Shown piece after piece: positions 1 through 7,334 of a stretch of 64,000 nt of DNA. The number at the start of each line of letters is the position of its first letter. Within the stretch, counting starts at the first letter, position 1. The DNA comes from Bacteroidota bacterium. GTDB taxonomy: Bacteria; Bacteroidota; Bacteroidia; Bacteroidales; F082. The notes beneath the pieces were generated by a model. It was not told where the DNA came from. It did not search any database and was given only the letters and a program-made list of their open reading frames with translations. The stretch is from positions 1-64,000 of the forward strand of contig JAHIUX010000077.1 in the NCBI GenBank assembly GCA_018816765.1. The letters are read 5' to 3'. Both the position numbers and the translations under genes were made by a program.

Positions 1-23
1 CGCTGATCCTTTGGGGTGAGGTT

Positions 24-141
24 CAGACTTTTTGGATGTGGCCTCCGGCCATTCCCATTACTGAGAAAGGGTAACCTCATGCAAGCATGGGTTACCCTTT
101 CTCAGTAATTGGACCCGCAAACGGGCCATCCAAAAAGTCTG
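24..141. repeat. Palindromic element folding as a four-way cloverleaf
   Basis: An outer 15-bp perfect stem (24-38 with 127-141, CAGACTTTTTGGATG and its complement) encloses three further hairpins. The left one is 39-43/47-51 (TGGCC-tcc-GGCCA). The central one is 57-76/90-109, 20 bp perfect, extended by 53-55/111-113 across one mismatch, with a CATGC/GCATG top. The right one is 114-117/122-125 (CCCG-caaa-CGGG). Only one or two bases at the junction stay unpaired. The right end directly abuts the discriminator base of the neighbouring minus-strand tRNA-Ser. It has no coding content and no long T-tract after the fold, so it is not a standard terminator. It could be a REP/MITE-like mobile palindrome or a structured tRNA trailer. 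The fold is read directly from the sequence; the role is unknown. Confidence 0.75.
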
Positions 142-230
142 CGGAGAGAGGGGGATTCGAACCCCCGGTCCACTGTAAGGCGGACAACGGTTTTCGAGAC
201 CGCCGCATTCAACCGCTCTGCCATCTCTCC
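142..230 (-). tRNA. tRNA-Ser (anticodon CGA)
   Basis: The minus strand reads GGAGAGA for the acceptor 5' side, GCAGAGC in the D-arm, an anticodon loop CTCGAAA (anticodon CGA, reads UCG), a long variable arm (class II tRNA), GGTTCGAATCC in the T-arm, then TCTCTCC and discriminator G. The long variable arm and G73 are serine identity features. CCA is not encoded. It lies 54 bp downstream of the other tRNA-Ser on the same strand, so the two are probably co-transcribed. A cloverleaf palindrome begins at its 3' end. Confidence 0.95.
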
Positions 231-284
231 AGCTACAATTCCACAACCGACAAAAAAAGCGACTACAAAGCCGCTGTCTTGATG

Positions 285-371
285 CGGAGGAAGAGGGATT
301 CGAACCCCTGGAGGCTTTGACACCTCAACGGTTTTCAAGACCGCCGCAATCGACCACTCTGCCATTCCTCC
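285..371 (-). tRNA. tRNA-Ser (anticodon TGA)
   Basis: The minus strand reads GGAGGAA, D-arm GCAGAGT, anticodon loop CTTGAAA (anticodon TGA, reads UCA), a long variable arm (TTGAGGTGTCAAAGCCTCC), T-arm GGTTCGAATCC, then TTCCTCC and discriminator G. It is a class II serine tRNA with no encoded CCA. It is the promoter-proximal member of a two-gene serine tRNA unit. Confidence 0.95.
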
Positions 372-375
372 GCTG

Positions 376-404
376 CAAAATTACAAAAATTTCTCTCCGG
401 TCAA
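376..404 (-). promoter_or_regulatory. Promoter of the tRNA-Ser pair
   Basis: On the minus strand a -33 element TTG (402-404) is followed after 18 bases by TAATTTTG (376-383), which fits the Bacteroidota consensus TTTG-N~19-TAnnTTTG. The tRNA begins 4 bases after the box, so the primary transcript would start at or almost at the mature 5' end. Confidence 0.55.
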
Positions 405-477
405 CAGCAAGCGAAAAAAAACAACAGCAATCGTTATGCCTCAAACTTATGCCCGATTACCGTATTCTTAATGTATA

Positions 478-508
478 TTGAATTATCAATGTGTTAAGGT
501 TATCTTTG
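478..508 (+). promoter_or_regulatory. Promoter of the GWxTD gene
   Basis: TTG (478-480), 20 bases, then TATCTTTG (501-508), a full match to the Bacteroidota -7 box TAnnTTTG. The start codon follows about 40 bases downstream. Confidence 0.6.
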
Positions 509-549
509 TTTGTAATTGATGACCCTATTTAGTCTAAATGATTATAGAA

Positions 550-2016
550 ATGAAGAAACTATTACTATTAGCCCTGTTGATCAGCACATTTGGTTTCGCA
601 TCAGCACAAGAGAAAAGCCTGAAAGCTTATTTTTCATATGCCGGTTTTCTTATTCCTGACCAGGGTCCGTTTGTTGAAACTTACCTTGCCGTTGAAGGTA
701 AAAGTGTGGTTTTTGCCCAAAAAAATGACAATGATTATCAGGCATCGATTGAGGTTGTGATGATCTTCAGGCAGAAAGATGAAATAAAAAACTTTGCCAA
801 ATATGAACTGCATAGCCCTGTTGTTAACGATACACTGAAAACAAACTTTGGGTTTATCGATCAGCAACGCTTCAGCCTCCCTAACGGAGAATATGACCTT
901 GAAATAAAAATCACCGATGTGAACAGCAGTAAACCAGGCTTTAACACCTTTGAAAAAATATCGCTCAATTTTTCGAACGACAGCATTCAAATGTCGGGCA
1001 TTCAACTTGTTGAGGAATACAACAAAACCACTAACGAAAACATGCTTTCAAAAAGCGGTTATGACCTTGTACCTATGGTGTATGCATTCTATCCTGAAAG
1101 TGCCAACCTACTGAATTTCTATTGCGAAGTTTACCACACTGATAAGGTTTTGGGTGTAGATAAGCCATTCATGGTAAATTACTACATCGAGTCGTTTGAA
1201 AATTCAAAGCGGATGCTCGAGTACTTTACCAGAAAAAAAATGATTACCGCTCCTGCTGCAATTCTGTTACAAAAAATGGACATCTCAAAACTTCCTTCCG
1301 GAAACTATCGATTGGTTATCGAAGTGAGAAATGCCCAAAACAAGCTTGAGGCGATAAATAAAATCTTTTTTCAGCGCAGCAATCCAAATGTTGAAGTTAA
1401 CCTTGGTGATATTGCCTCAGTAAACATCAACAATACGTTTGCCAGCAAGATAACCCAGATTGACACCTTGAAAAATTGCCTGCTTTGCCTGTCGCCCATC
1501 TCAACTGAAGCAGAACGGAATTTCGCTTATAGTTTAATCACCTCTGGGGATGTTAATTATATGCAGAAATACCTGTATAATTTCTGGTATAACCGCAACA
1601 ACCTGAATCCGACCCTCGAGTGGGAAAAATATTATAATGAAGTTAAAAAGGTAAATGCAGCTTACAAAACCCCCACCAAAAAAGGGTTCCAGACAGACCG
1701 GGGCCGCGTCTACCTTAAGTATGGCCCTCCCAACTTACTTACCGAAAGTTACAATGAACCAGGGGCATATCCATATGAAATCTGGCAGTATTATACCCTT
1801 GAAGATCAACGCAACAAACGCTTTGTTTTTTATAGTAAAGACATGGTTACCAACGATTTTGTGCTGATTCATTCCGATGCTATCGGCGAACTTTCAAACT
1901 ATCGTTGGCAGTTAGACATCTATAAACGCACCTGGGATCCTTCGAGCGTGGATGATATCAAACCTGAAGACACCTGGGGTAACAAAGCCACCGATTATTA
2001 CAAACACCCACGTTAA
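550..2016 (+). CDS. GWxTD domain-containing exported protein
   Basis: A secreted protein of the Bacteroidota GWxTD family (TIGR03514-type), whose biochemical role is unknown. The start at 550 gives a clean signal peptide (MKKLLLLALLISTFGFASAQ); an in-frame ATG at 538 would add four residues (MIIE). The family signature lies near residues 377-392, here as GFQTDRGRVYLKYGPP, so the eponymous W is replaced by F. Upstream is an extended, probably beta-rich region typical of the family. A good promoter (478-508) lies in front and the acyltransferase gene follows after 87 bp on the same strand. The family assignment is firm; the function is not known. Confidence 0.85.
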   Translation: MKKLLLLALLISTFGFASAQEKSLKAYFSYAGFLIPDQGPFVETYLAVEGKSVVFAQKNDNDYQASIEVVMIFRQKDEIKNFAKYELHSPVVNDTLKTNFGFIDQQRFSLPNGEYDLEIKITDVNSSKPGFNTFEKISLNFSNDSIQMSGIQLVEEYNKTTNENMLSKSGYDLVPMVYAFYPESANLLNFYCEVYHTDKVLGVDKPFMVNYYIESFENSKRMLEYFTRKKMITAPAAILLQKMDISKLPSGNYRLVIEVRNAQNKLEAINKIFFQRSNPNVEVNLGDIASVNINNTFASKITQIDTLKNCLLCLSPISTEAERNFAYSLITSGDVNYMQKYLYNFWYNRNNLNPTLEWEKYYNEVKKVNAAYKTPTKKGFQTDRGRVYLKYGPPNLLTESYNEPGAYPYEIWQYYTLEDQRNKRFVFYSKDMVTNDFVLIHSDAIGELSNYRWQLDIYKRTWDPSSVDDIKPEDTWGNKATDYYKHPR

Positions 2017-2103
2017 TCCTGAATCATCACGCCCGAATGGTATGGCTTTTTTCTCAGAAATTGAACGTACATTTGTGCGCTTAATGGCTATTGTCTTGCA
2101 AGG

Positions 2104-2988
2104 ATGAACAAAATCGCGTTTACAATTTTACGTGGAATACTCTGGTTTTTGGCGCTGATGCCATTCTGGCTTTTGTATTTGCTCTCCGACTTTCTCTTTG
2201 TTGTGATTTATTATGTCGTTCGCTATCGACGTCAGGTTACCATAGAAAACCTTCGAAATAGCTTTCCTGAGAAAACGGAATATGAAAGACAACAAATTGC
2301 ACGGAAGTATTATAGAAATCTCGCTGACATTGTATTGGAATTTATTAAAATTGAGCATATTACCCGAAAAACAGTTGACAAAAGGATGATCATAAAAAAT
2401 CCTGAAATTCTTACACAACTGTATCAATCTGGCAAAAGCATCTTTATCACCATCGGTCATTGTGGCAACTGGGAATGGCTTGGAAAAAAGATCGCCTTAT
2501 CGACAAAGCACAATGCCTACGCGGTTATAAAACCCATTCATGATCCGTTATTCAACAACTACATGACACAACTGAGGGTACGATTTCACTCACCCAACCT
2601 CATCGACTATAAGAAAACATTCAGGGTTTTATCGAGGGTAAACGATACGTTAAACGCGGTTGTAATTGCTTCGGACCAGACACCAACACGAGGCGAATCC
2701 AATTTCTGGGCTACATTTTTACATCAGGAAACAGCCTTTTTTTTGGGTGTTGAAAAAATTTCGAAGGCGCTGGATTATGCTGTGTTGTTTTTTGATATTC
2801 AGCGAATAAAACGGGGTTATTACGAGATCACAATCCACACAATCAGCCTCGAACCAAAAGAAACTGCAGTCGAAGAAATTACCCGGGAATATATTGCTTT
2901 GTTGGAAAATGCAATTCGTCAAAATCCAGATAACTGGCTCTGGTCGCACCGCAGATGGAAACACAAAAAATCAATTGACTTTTCATGA
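2104..2988 (+). CDS. LpxL/HtrB-family lysophospholipid (lipid A) acyltransferase
   Basis: Inner-membrane acyltransferase expected to transfer a secondary acyl chain onto a lipid A precursor or a related lipid. Residues about 5-40 form the hydrophobic N-terminal anchor. The catalytic HX4E motif is seen as GHCGNWEW near residues 118-125, and the family C-terminal signature as NWLWSHRRWK near the end. The length of 294 residues is normal. The stop codon overlaps the start of the next glycosyltransferase gene by four bases (ATGA), so the two are translationally coupled and probably act in the same envelope-lipid or polysaccharide pathway. The exact acceptor cannot be read from the sequence. Confidence 0.88.
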   Translation: MNKIAFTILRGILWFLALMPFWLLYLLSDFLFVVIYYVVRYRRQVTIENLRNSFPEKTEYERQQIARKYYRNLADIVLEFIKIEHITRKTVDKRMIIKNPEILTQLYQSGKSIFITIGHCGNWEWLGKKIALSTKHNAYAVIKPIHDPLFNNYMTQLRVRFHSPNLIDYKKTFRVLSRVNDTLNAVVIASDQTPTRGESNFWATFLHQETAFFLGVEKISKALDYAVLFFDIQRIKRGYYEITIHTISLEPKETAVEEITREYIALLENAIRQNPDNWLWSHRRWKHKKSIDFS

Positions 2989-4004
2989 CAAAGGTTGCTG
3001 TCGTAATATTGAACTTCAATGGGAAGTCGCTGCTCGAAAACTTTTTACCCGGAGTGATTTCAAACAGCAGGCCATCAGGTGAGGTATATGTTGCCGACAA
3101 CGCTTCAACAGATGGTTCCGTTGAGATGCTCAAAAGCCATTTCCCTGAAGTGAAGCTGATTTGTAATCCCACAAACGGCGGCTTTACTACAGGCTATAAC
3201 CTTTCACTGGGCCAGATTGAGGCAGAATATTATGTATTGCTTAACTCAGATATCGAAGTAAGCCCAGGGTGGATTGAGCCGATTGTTGCACTTATGGATA
3301 AGGATACATCCATTGCTGCATGCCAGCCAAAGATACTCTCGCATGTTTCGCCCGAACATTTTGAATACGCCGGTGCCGGTGGCGGCTTCATCGATCGGTT
3401 TGGCTACCCCTTCTGCCGTGGGAGAATATTTAATCACCTCGAAAAAGATGCCGGTCAGTTTGATGACATTGCTGAGGTTTTTTGGGCAAGCGGGGCATGT
3501 ATGTTTGTGCGCGCCGACCTATATCACCGCTTTGGCGGCCTCGATGATGGTTTTTTTGCCCATATGGAGGAAATTGACTTTTGCTGGAGGCTTAAAAACA
3601 ATGGTTATAAAATCATGTATTGTGGCCAATCAGCTGTTTATCACATTGGTGGCGGCACACTGCCAAAAATCTCTCCACGGAAAACCTATTACAATTTCAG
3701 GAACAACTTATCCCTGTTGTTTAAGAATTTACCAACCCAAAAATTACTCCCGGTAATCATAACAAGGTTGTTTCTTGATGGTGCGGCAAGTCTCAAATTT
3801 CTAGTTCAAGGTGGATTCGCGCATTTTATCGCTGTGTTTCGGGCACATATGCACTTTTACCGGAAAATTCCCAGCCTGTATACCAGGCGCAAAAAACTTA
3901 AGCAACAACAAGTAAGCTGTGTATATAAAAGAAATATCGCAGTTGAATATTTTTTACTGGGAAAACGGAAATTCAGCGAGTTGCATCAACACCTGTTTCA
4001 ATAG
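2985..4004 (+). CDS. Family 2 glycosyltransferase
   Basis: GT-A fold inverting glycosyltransferase of the rhamnosyltransferase-like GT2 group, cytoplasmic or peripheral to the inner membrane. The N-terminus VAVVILNFNGKSLLENFLP is the nucleotide-sugar binding strand. LLNSDIEV near residue 84 carries the metal-binding D-x-D-like motif, and a C-terminal MEEIDFCWRL near residue 194 supplies the acidic pair typical of the catalytic base region. The start overlaps the upstream acyltransferase stop (ATGA). The sugar donor and acceptor are not deducible. The adjoining acyltransferase suggests work on LPS or a glycolipid. Confidence 0.9.
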   Translation: MTKVAVVILNFNGKSLLENFLPGVISNSRPSGEVYVADNASTDGSVEMLKSHFPEVKLICNPTNGGFTTGYNLSLGQIEAEYYVLLNSDIEVSPGWIEPIVALMDKDTSIAACQPKILSHVSPEHFEYAGAGGGFIDRFGYPFCRGRIFNHLEKDAGQFDDIAEVFWASGACMFVRADLYHRFGGLDDGFFAHMEEIDFCWRLKNNGYKIMYCGQSAVYHIGGGTLPKISPRKTYYNFRNNLSLLFKNLPTQKLLPVIITRLFLDGAASLKFLVQGGFAHFIAVFRAHMHFYRKIPSLYTRRKKLKQQQVSCVYKRNIAVEYFLLGKRKFSELHQHLFQ

Positions 4005-4012
4005 GAACCCTA

Positions 4013-4429
4013 TTATCGCCTGATGCTTTCAATGGCGAGGGCATAGCCTTTCAACCCAAAACCCGTAACACATCCCTGACATTGCGCCCCGGTCAATGAA
4101 CCATGCCTGAATGGTTCTCTGGCAAAAATGTTCGATATATGCACTTCGATAACGGGGGCAACAACAATCTTGAGCGCATCAGCCAAAGCAACTGAAGTAT
4201 GCGCATAGCCACCCGGATTAATTACAACTGCATCATAATTGCCATCAACCTGCTGCAGCCAATTGATCAGTTCACCCTCGACATTCGTCTGTTTGTAAGT
4301 GAGTTCGATATCAGGAAATTGTTCCTTAAGCTCAGGCAGAAAGGCATCAAATGACTGCTCGCCATAAAACACTTTTTCCCGCTTTCCGAGCATATTCAGG
4401 TTAGGTCCGTTCAAAATCAGTACCTTCAT
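4013..4429 (-). CDS. aroQ: Type II 3-dehydroquinate dehydratase
   Basis: Third step of the shikimate pathway: dehydration of 3-dehydroquinate to 3-dehydroshikimate by a dodecameric cytosolic enzyme. The 138-residue length matches the family. The N-terminal MKVLILNGPNLNMLGKRE is diagnostic, with the catalytic Tyr in the following FYG. INPGGYAHTSVAL carries the substrate-binding Asn, and EVHISNIFAREPFRHGS holds the catalytic His and the active-site Arg/His pair. It converges on the glycosyltransferase gene with only eight bases between them. A TATATTTG -7 box lies upstream at 4449-4456 on the minus strand. Confidence 0.97.
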   Translation of the reverse strand: MKVLILNGPNLNMLGKREKVFYGEQSFDAFLPELKEQFPDIELTYKQTNVEGELINWLQQVDGNYDAVVINPGGYAHTSVALADALKIVVAPVIEVHISNIFAREPFRHGSLTGAQCQGCVTGFGLKGYALAIESIRR

Positions 4430-4448
4430 GCTTGTGCAGATTATCAGA

Positions 4449-4456
4449 CAAATATA
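4449..4456 (-). promoter_or_regulatory. -7 box of aroQ
   Basis: TATATTTG on the minus strand, 19 bases before the aroQ start codon, a full match to TAnnTTTG. No convincing -33 TTTG was found. Confidence 0.45.
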
Positions 4457-4531
4457 GGTAAAATCGGAAAATCATGGATAAGCGTGGCCGTGTCAGCATT
4501 TTTCTGTTTACTTTTGCCCTGCTATATCAAA

Positions 4532-4619
4532 TAGGGGTGCCTTAGTTGCTTTCGCAACATAAAGACAGGCTGAGATCATACCCTTTGAACCTGATACGGG
4601 TAATACCGGCGAAGGGAAG
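4532..4619 (+). promoter_or_regulatory. TPP (thiamin pyrophosphate) riboswitch
   Basis: A canonical THI-box aptamer: P1/P2 strand GGGGTGCC (4534-4541), a variable hairpin GTTGC-TTTC-GCAAC (4545-4558), the pyrimidine-sensor core CTGAGA (4570-4575), GAACCTGAT (4587-4595), and the pyrophosphate-binding side GGTAATACCGGCGAAGGGA (4599-4617) closing P1. It lies about 65 bases upstream of the TonB-dependent receptor start on the same strand, so it should repress the receptor when TPP is plentiful. A 12-bp A/T hairpin between aptamer and start codon is the candidate expression platform. Confidence 0.96.
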
Positions 4620-4643
4620 AAGAAGAGCCGATCAGTATTCCTC

Positions 4644-4678
4644 TATTGATTTAATATTTTAACACAATTAAATCAATA
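4644..4678 (+). promoter_or_regulatory. Candidate riboswitch expression platform hairpin
   Basis: A perfect 12-bp stem (4644-4655 with 4667-4678, TATTGATTTAAT and its complement) with an 11-base loop ends four bases before the receptor ATG at 4683. There is no U-tract as in a terminator, so control of translation initiation by occluding the start region is the simplest reading. The stem is seen in the sequence; its function is inferred. Confidence 0.5.
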
Positions 4679-4682
4679 TGTT

Positions 4683-7109
4683 ATGAAATTTAACACTTAT
4701 TTCAGTTGCGTTCTGTTGATCTTGTTTCCGCTGTTGGGCAAGGCGCAGTTTAGTTTTTCCGGCAAGGTTGTCGCTGCAACGGACAATTCACCCGTTCCGG
4801 GAGCACACATCATGCTCGACGATCACTCAAGGATGGTTTCGGATCAGGATGGCAACTTTGTTTTCAAAAACCTACCCAAAGGGAAACATCAGCTTGTGGT
4901 GAGTTTTATCGGTTTCAAGACGTATCACACAGAAATCAGCATTCCCACCCAAAAGGACCTGATGATCAGCCTGGCCGAGGCTGTTTATCTGAGTGATGAG
5001 GTAGTCGTAAAAGCCAGCAGGGCAGGCAACAATGCTCCATTGACCTATGCCCAGGTTGATGGAAAAATGATTGAAAAAACAAACCTCGGAAGCGACCTGC
5101 CCTATCTGCTTCAAACCACTCCATCGCTGGTGGTAACCTCCGATGCCGGAACAGGCATTGGGTACACCGGATTGCGTATTCGTGGAAGCAACGAAACGCG
5201 TATTAATATTACCATGAATGGCGTTCCTGTTAACGATGCCGAATCACATGGCGTTTTTTTTGTCGACATGCCCGATCTTGCTTCATCGGTCGACAATATT
5301 CAGGTTCAGCGGGGTATCGGCACCTCTACAAATGGGGCTGCTGCCTTTGGCGCCAGCATCAATATTAAAACCGATGTTTCCGATGAAGATGCCTTTGCCG
5401 GTCTTAGCACGGCCGCAGGTTCCTACAACACATTCAAGGAAACTGTTAGATTCGGCACCGGCCGAAGCAAAAAAGGCTTCACACTCAATGGCCGGCTGAG
5501 CAAAATCAGCAGCGATGGATATGTTGACCGCGCGCGTGCCGACCTCAAATCGTACTACCTGTCAGGCGCCTACTCCACCCCCAATACCTTGCTTAAATTC
5601 ATCGCAACTGGTGGTTACGAAACGACCTATCAGGCATGGTACGGCAACCCGAAAGACAGCCTGAAAGCCAACCGGACTTATAATCCTGCCGGTGAAATGA
5701 CTGATGCACAGGGCAATATTACAGGCTATTATCCTGATCAAACCGACAATTACCAGCAGGATTATTACCAGCTTCATTTCGCCCATAAGTTTAACAAAAA
5801 ACTGCACCTGAGTGGCGCCCTCTTCCTTACCAAAGGCAAGGGATATTATGAAAATTGGAAAAATAGCCAGAATCTAAGTGACTACACCCTGCCGCCGGTA
5901 GAACTGGGCGATACCACAATCACACACACTGACCTGGTTCAGCAGAAATGGCTCGACAATAACTTCTATGGCGTGATTGTTGCTGCTGAGTATGTAACAG
6001 GCAAAGTCAACTTCACGCTTGGAGGAAATTGGAGTCAGTATGACGGAAATCATTTTGGGGTGGTAAGCTGGGCACGGTTTGCTTCTTCAGGATCAAACGA
6101 TCACCGCTGGTACCATAGCACCGGCCTGAAAACTGATGCCAATATTTTTGCAAAGACAAGCTATCAGGTCAACAGTAAACTAAATGCTTATGTCGACATT
6201 CAGGTTCGGCACATTGACCACCTGATGGAAGGCATCAACGATGATTTGAGTACCATTGATCAGCATCCTGCCTTCACCTTTGTTAACCCAAAAGCCGGTT
6301 TATACTATGCTATCAATAAAAAAAGCAGTTGCTATGTGTCGGTAGCAGCTTCGAACAGGGAGCCCAACAGGTCGGTGTACCGTGATGCTGATCCGGGGCA
6401 GGTCATCAAACACGAACAGCTGGTGGATTTAGAATTGGGCTATAGTTTATCCACTTCCAGGATCCGGTTTTCAACAAACCTGTTTTATATGGATTACACG
6501 AACCAGCTTGTGCTGACAGGCAAAATCAATAATGTGGGTGCGGCAATCATGACCAATGTGCCTAAAAGTTACCGAGCCGGCATCGAGAATTCACTTACAT
6601 GGCTGATTTCAGTAAACCTAGATCTGGGCTTCAATTTTAGTTTAAGTCAGAATAAAATCAAGCAATTTACTGAATATGTCGATAACTGGAATTATTGGGA
6701 TGACCCGGATAACCAGCCTTATCAATACAGTTTCAACCTTGGCACCACGGATATTTCTTTTTCTCCATCGGTTGTCACGGGTATTCATATACATTATCAA
6801 CCCTTCAGCGCCCTGGGAGTCAATCTGCTCACCAATTATATAAGCCGTCAGTTCCTCGACAACACATCAAACAATGACAGAAGCCTTGATCCATATGTTA
6901 TCAGCGATATGCGTATTGCATATACAGTGAAACAATCCATATTTCAAACCCTCGAATTTAACCTGGCATTGAATAACCTTTTCAGTGCATTGTATGAAAC
7001 CAACGGATGGGTGTATAAATATTATTACGATCAGCAGGCATATACCATGGATGGCTATTTTCCGCAAGCGCCGTTCCATTGGATGCTTGGCATGAACATC
7101 AGGTTTTAG
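4683..7109 (+). CDS. TonB-dependent outer-membrane receptor under TPP riboswitch control (probable thiamin uptake)
   Basis: A 22-stranded outer-membrane transporter type: signal peptide MKFNTYFSCVLLILFPLLGKAQ, a CarboxypepD_reg-like domain at about residues 23-105 (SGKVVAATDNSPVPGAHI), a plug at about 110-225 (GLRIRGSNETRINITMNGVP is a typical plug segment), then a barrel to the terminal aromatic strand ending in F. The upstream TPP riboswitch indicates thiamin or a thiamin precursor as substrate; such regulated receptors are known in Bacteroidota. No inner-membrane PnuT, thiamin pyrophosphokinase or biosynthetic gene adjoins it, so the receptor stands alone here. An intrinsic terminator follows at 7126. 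Confidence 0.92.
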   Translation: MKFNTYFSCVLLILFPLLGKAQFSFSGKVVAATDNSPVPGAHIMLDDHSRMVSDQDGNFVFKNLPKGKHQLVVSFIGFKTYHTEISIPTQKDLMISLAEAVYLSDEVVVKASRAGNNAPLTYAQVDGKMIEKTNLGSDLPYLLQTTPSLVVTSDAGTGIGYTGLRIRGSNETRINITMNGVPVNDAESHGVFFVDMPDLASSVDNIQVQRGIGTSTNGAAAFGASINIKTDVSDEDAFAGLSTAAGSYNTFKETVRFGTGRSKKGFTLNGRLSKISSDGYVDRARADLKSYYLSGAYSTPNTLLKFIATGGYETTYQAWYGNPKDSLKANRTYNPAGEMTDAQGNITGYYPDQTDNYQQDYYQLHFAHKFNKKLHLSGALFLTKGKGYYENWKNSQNLSDYTLPPVELGDTTITHTDLVQQKWLDNNFYGVIVAAEYVTGKVNFTLGGNWSQYDGNHFGVVSWARFASSGSNDHRWYHSTGLKTDANIFAKTSYQVNSKLNAYVDIQVRHIDHLMEGINDDLSTIDQHPAFTFVNPKAGLYYAINKKSSCYVSVAASNREPNRSVYRDADPGQVIKHEQLVDLELGYSLSTSRIRFSTNLFYMDYTNQLVLTGKINNVGAAIMTNVPKSYRAGIENSLTWLISVNLDLGFNFSLSQNKIKQFTEYVDNWNYWDDPDNQPYQYSFNLGTTDISFSPSVVTGIHIHYQPFSALGVNLLTNYISRQFLDNTSNNDRSLDPYVISDMRIAYTVKQSIFQTLEFNLALNNLFSALYETNGWVYKYYYDQQAYTMDGYFPQAPFHWMLGMNIRF

Positions 7110-7125
7110 TCTGAACTACAAGTCT

Positions 7126-7166
7126 ATAACGCCTGTGACAATCACTTTTCACAGGCGTTATTTTAT
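7126..7166 (+). terminator. Intrinsic terminator after the TonB-dependent receptor
   Basis: A perfect 13-bp stem (7126-7138 with 7149-7161, ATAACGCCTGTGA and its complement), a 10-base loop, then a T-rich TTTTAT tail. It lies 17 bases after the receptor stop codon. Confidence 0.85.
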
Positions 7167-7334
7167 GTCACAAATGATTGTAAGGACTTTTCCGCGACAA
7201 GCACTTTCAGTCAAAAACACCAGGCCTCAAACCAATATTAAAGCTCCTGAATACTAAAATATTTTCCTCACTGTGGTTCATCTAAAGAAGTTATTGGTAA
7301 TTTTAGCGCAAACAACCTCACCTAAAAACAAGCT

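Noticed and set aside
87-365. Short frames overlapping the two tRNAs and the cloverleaf
   Set aside because: They are explained by tRNA sequence and palindrome; no start or coding character.
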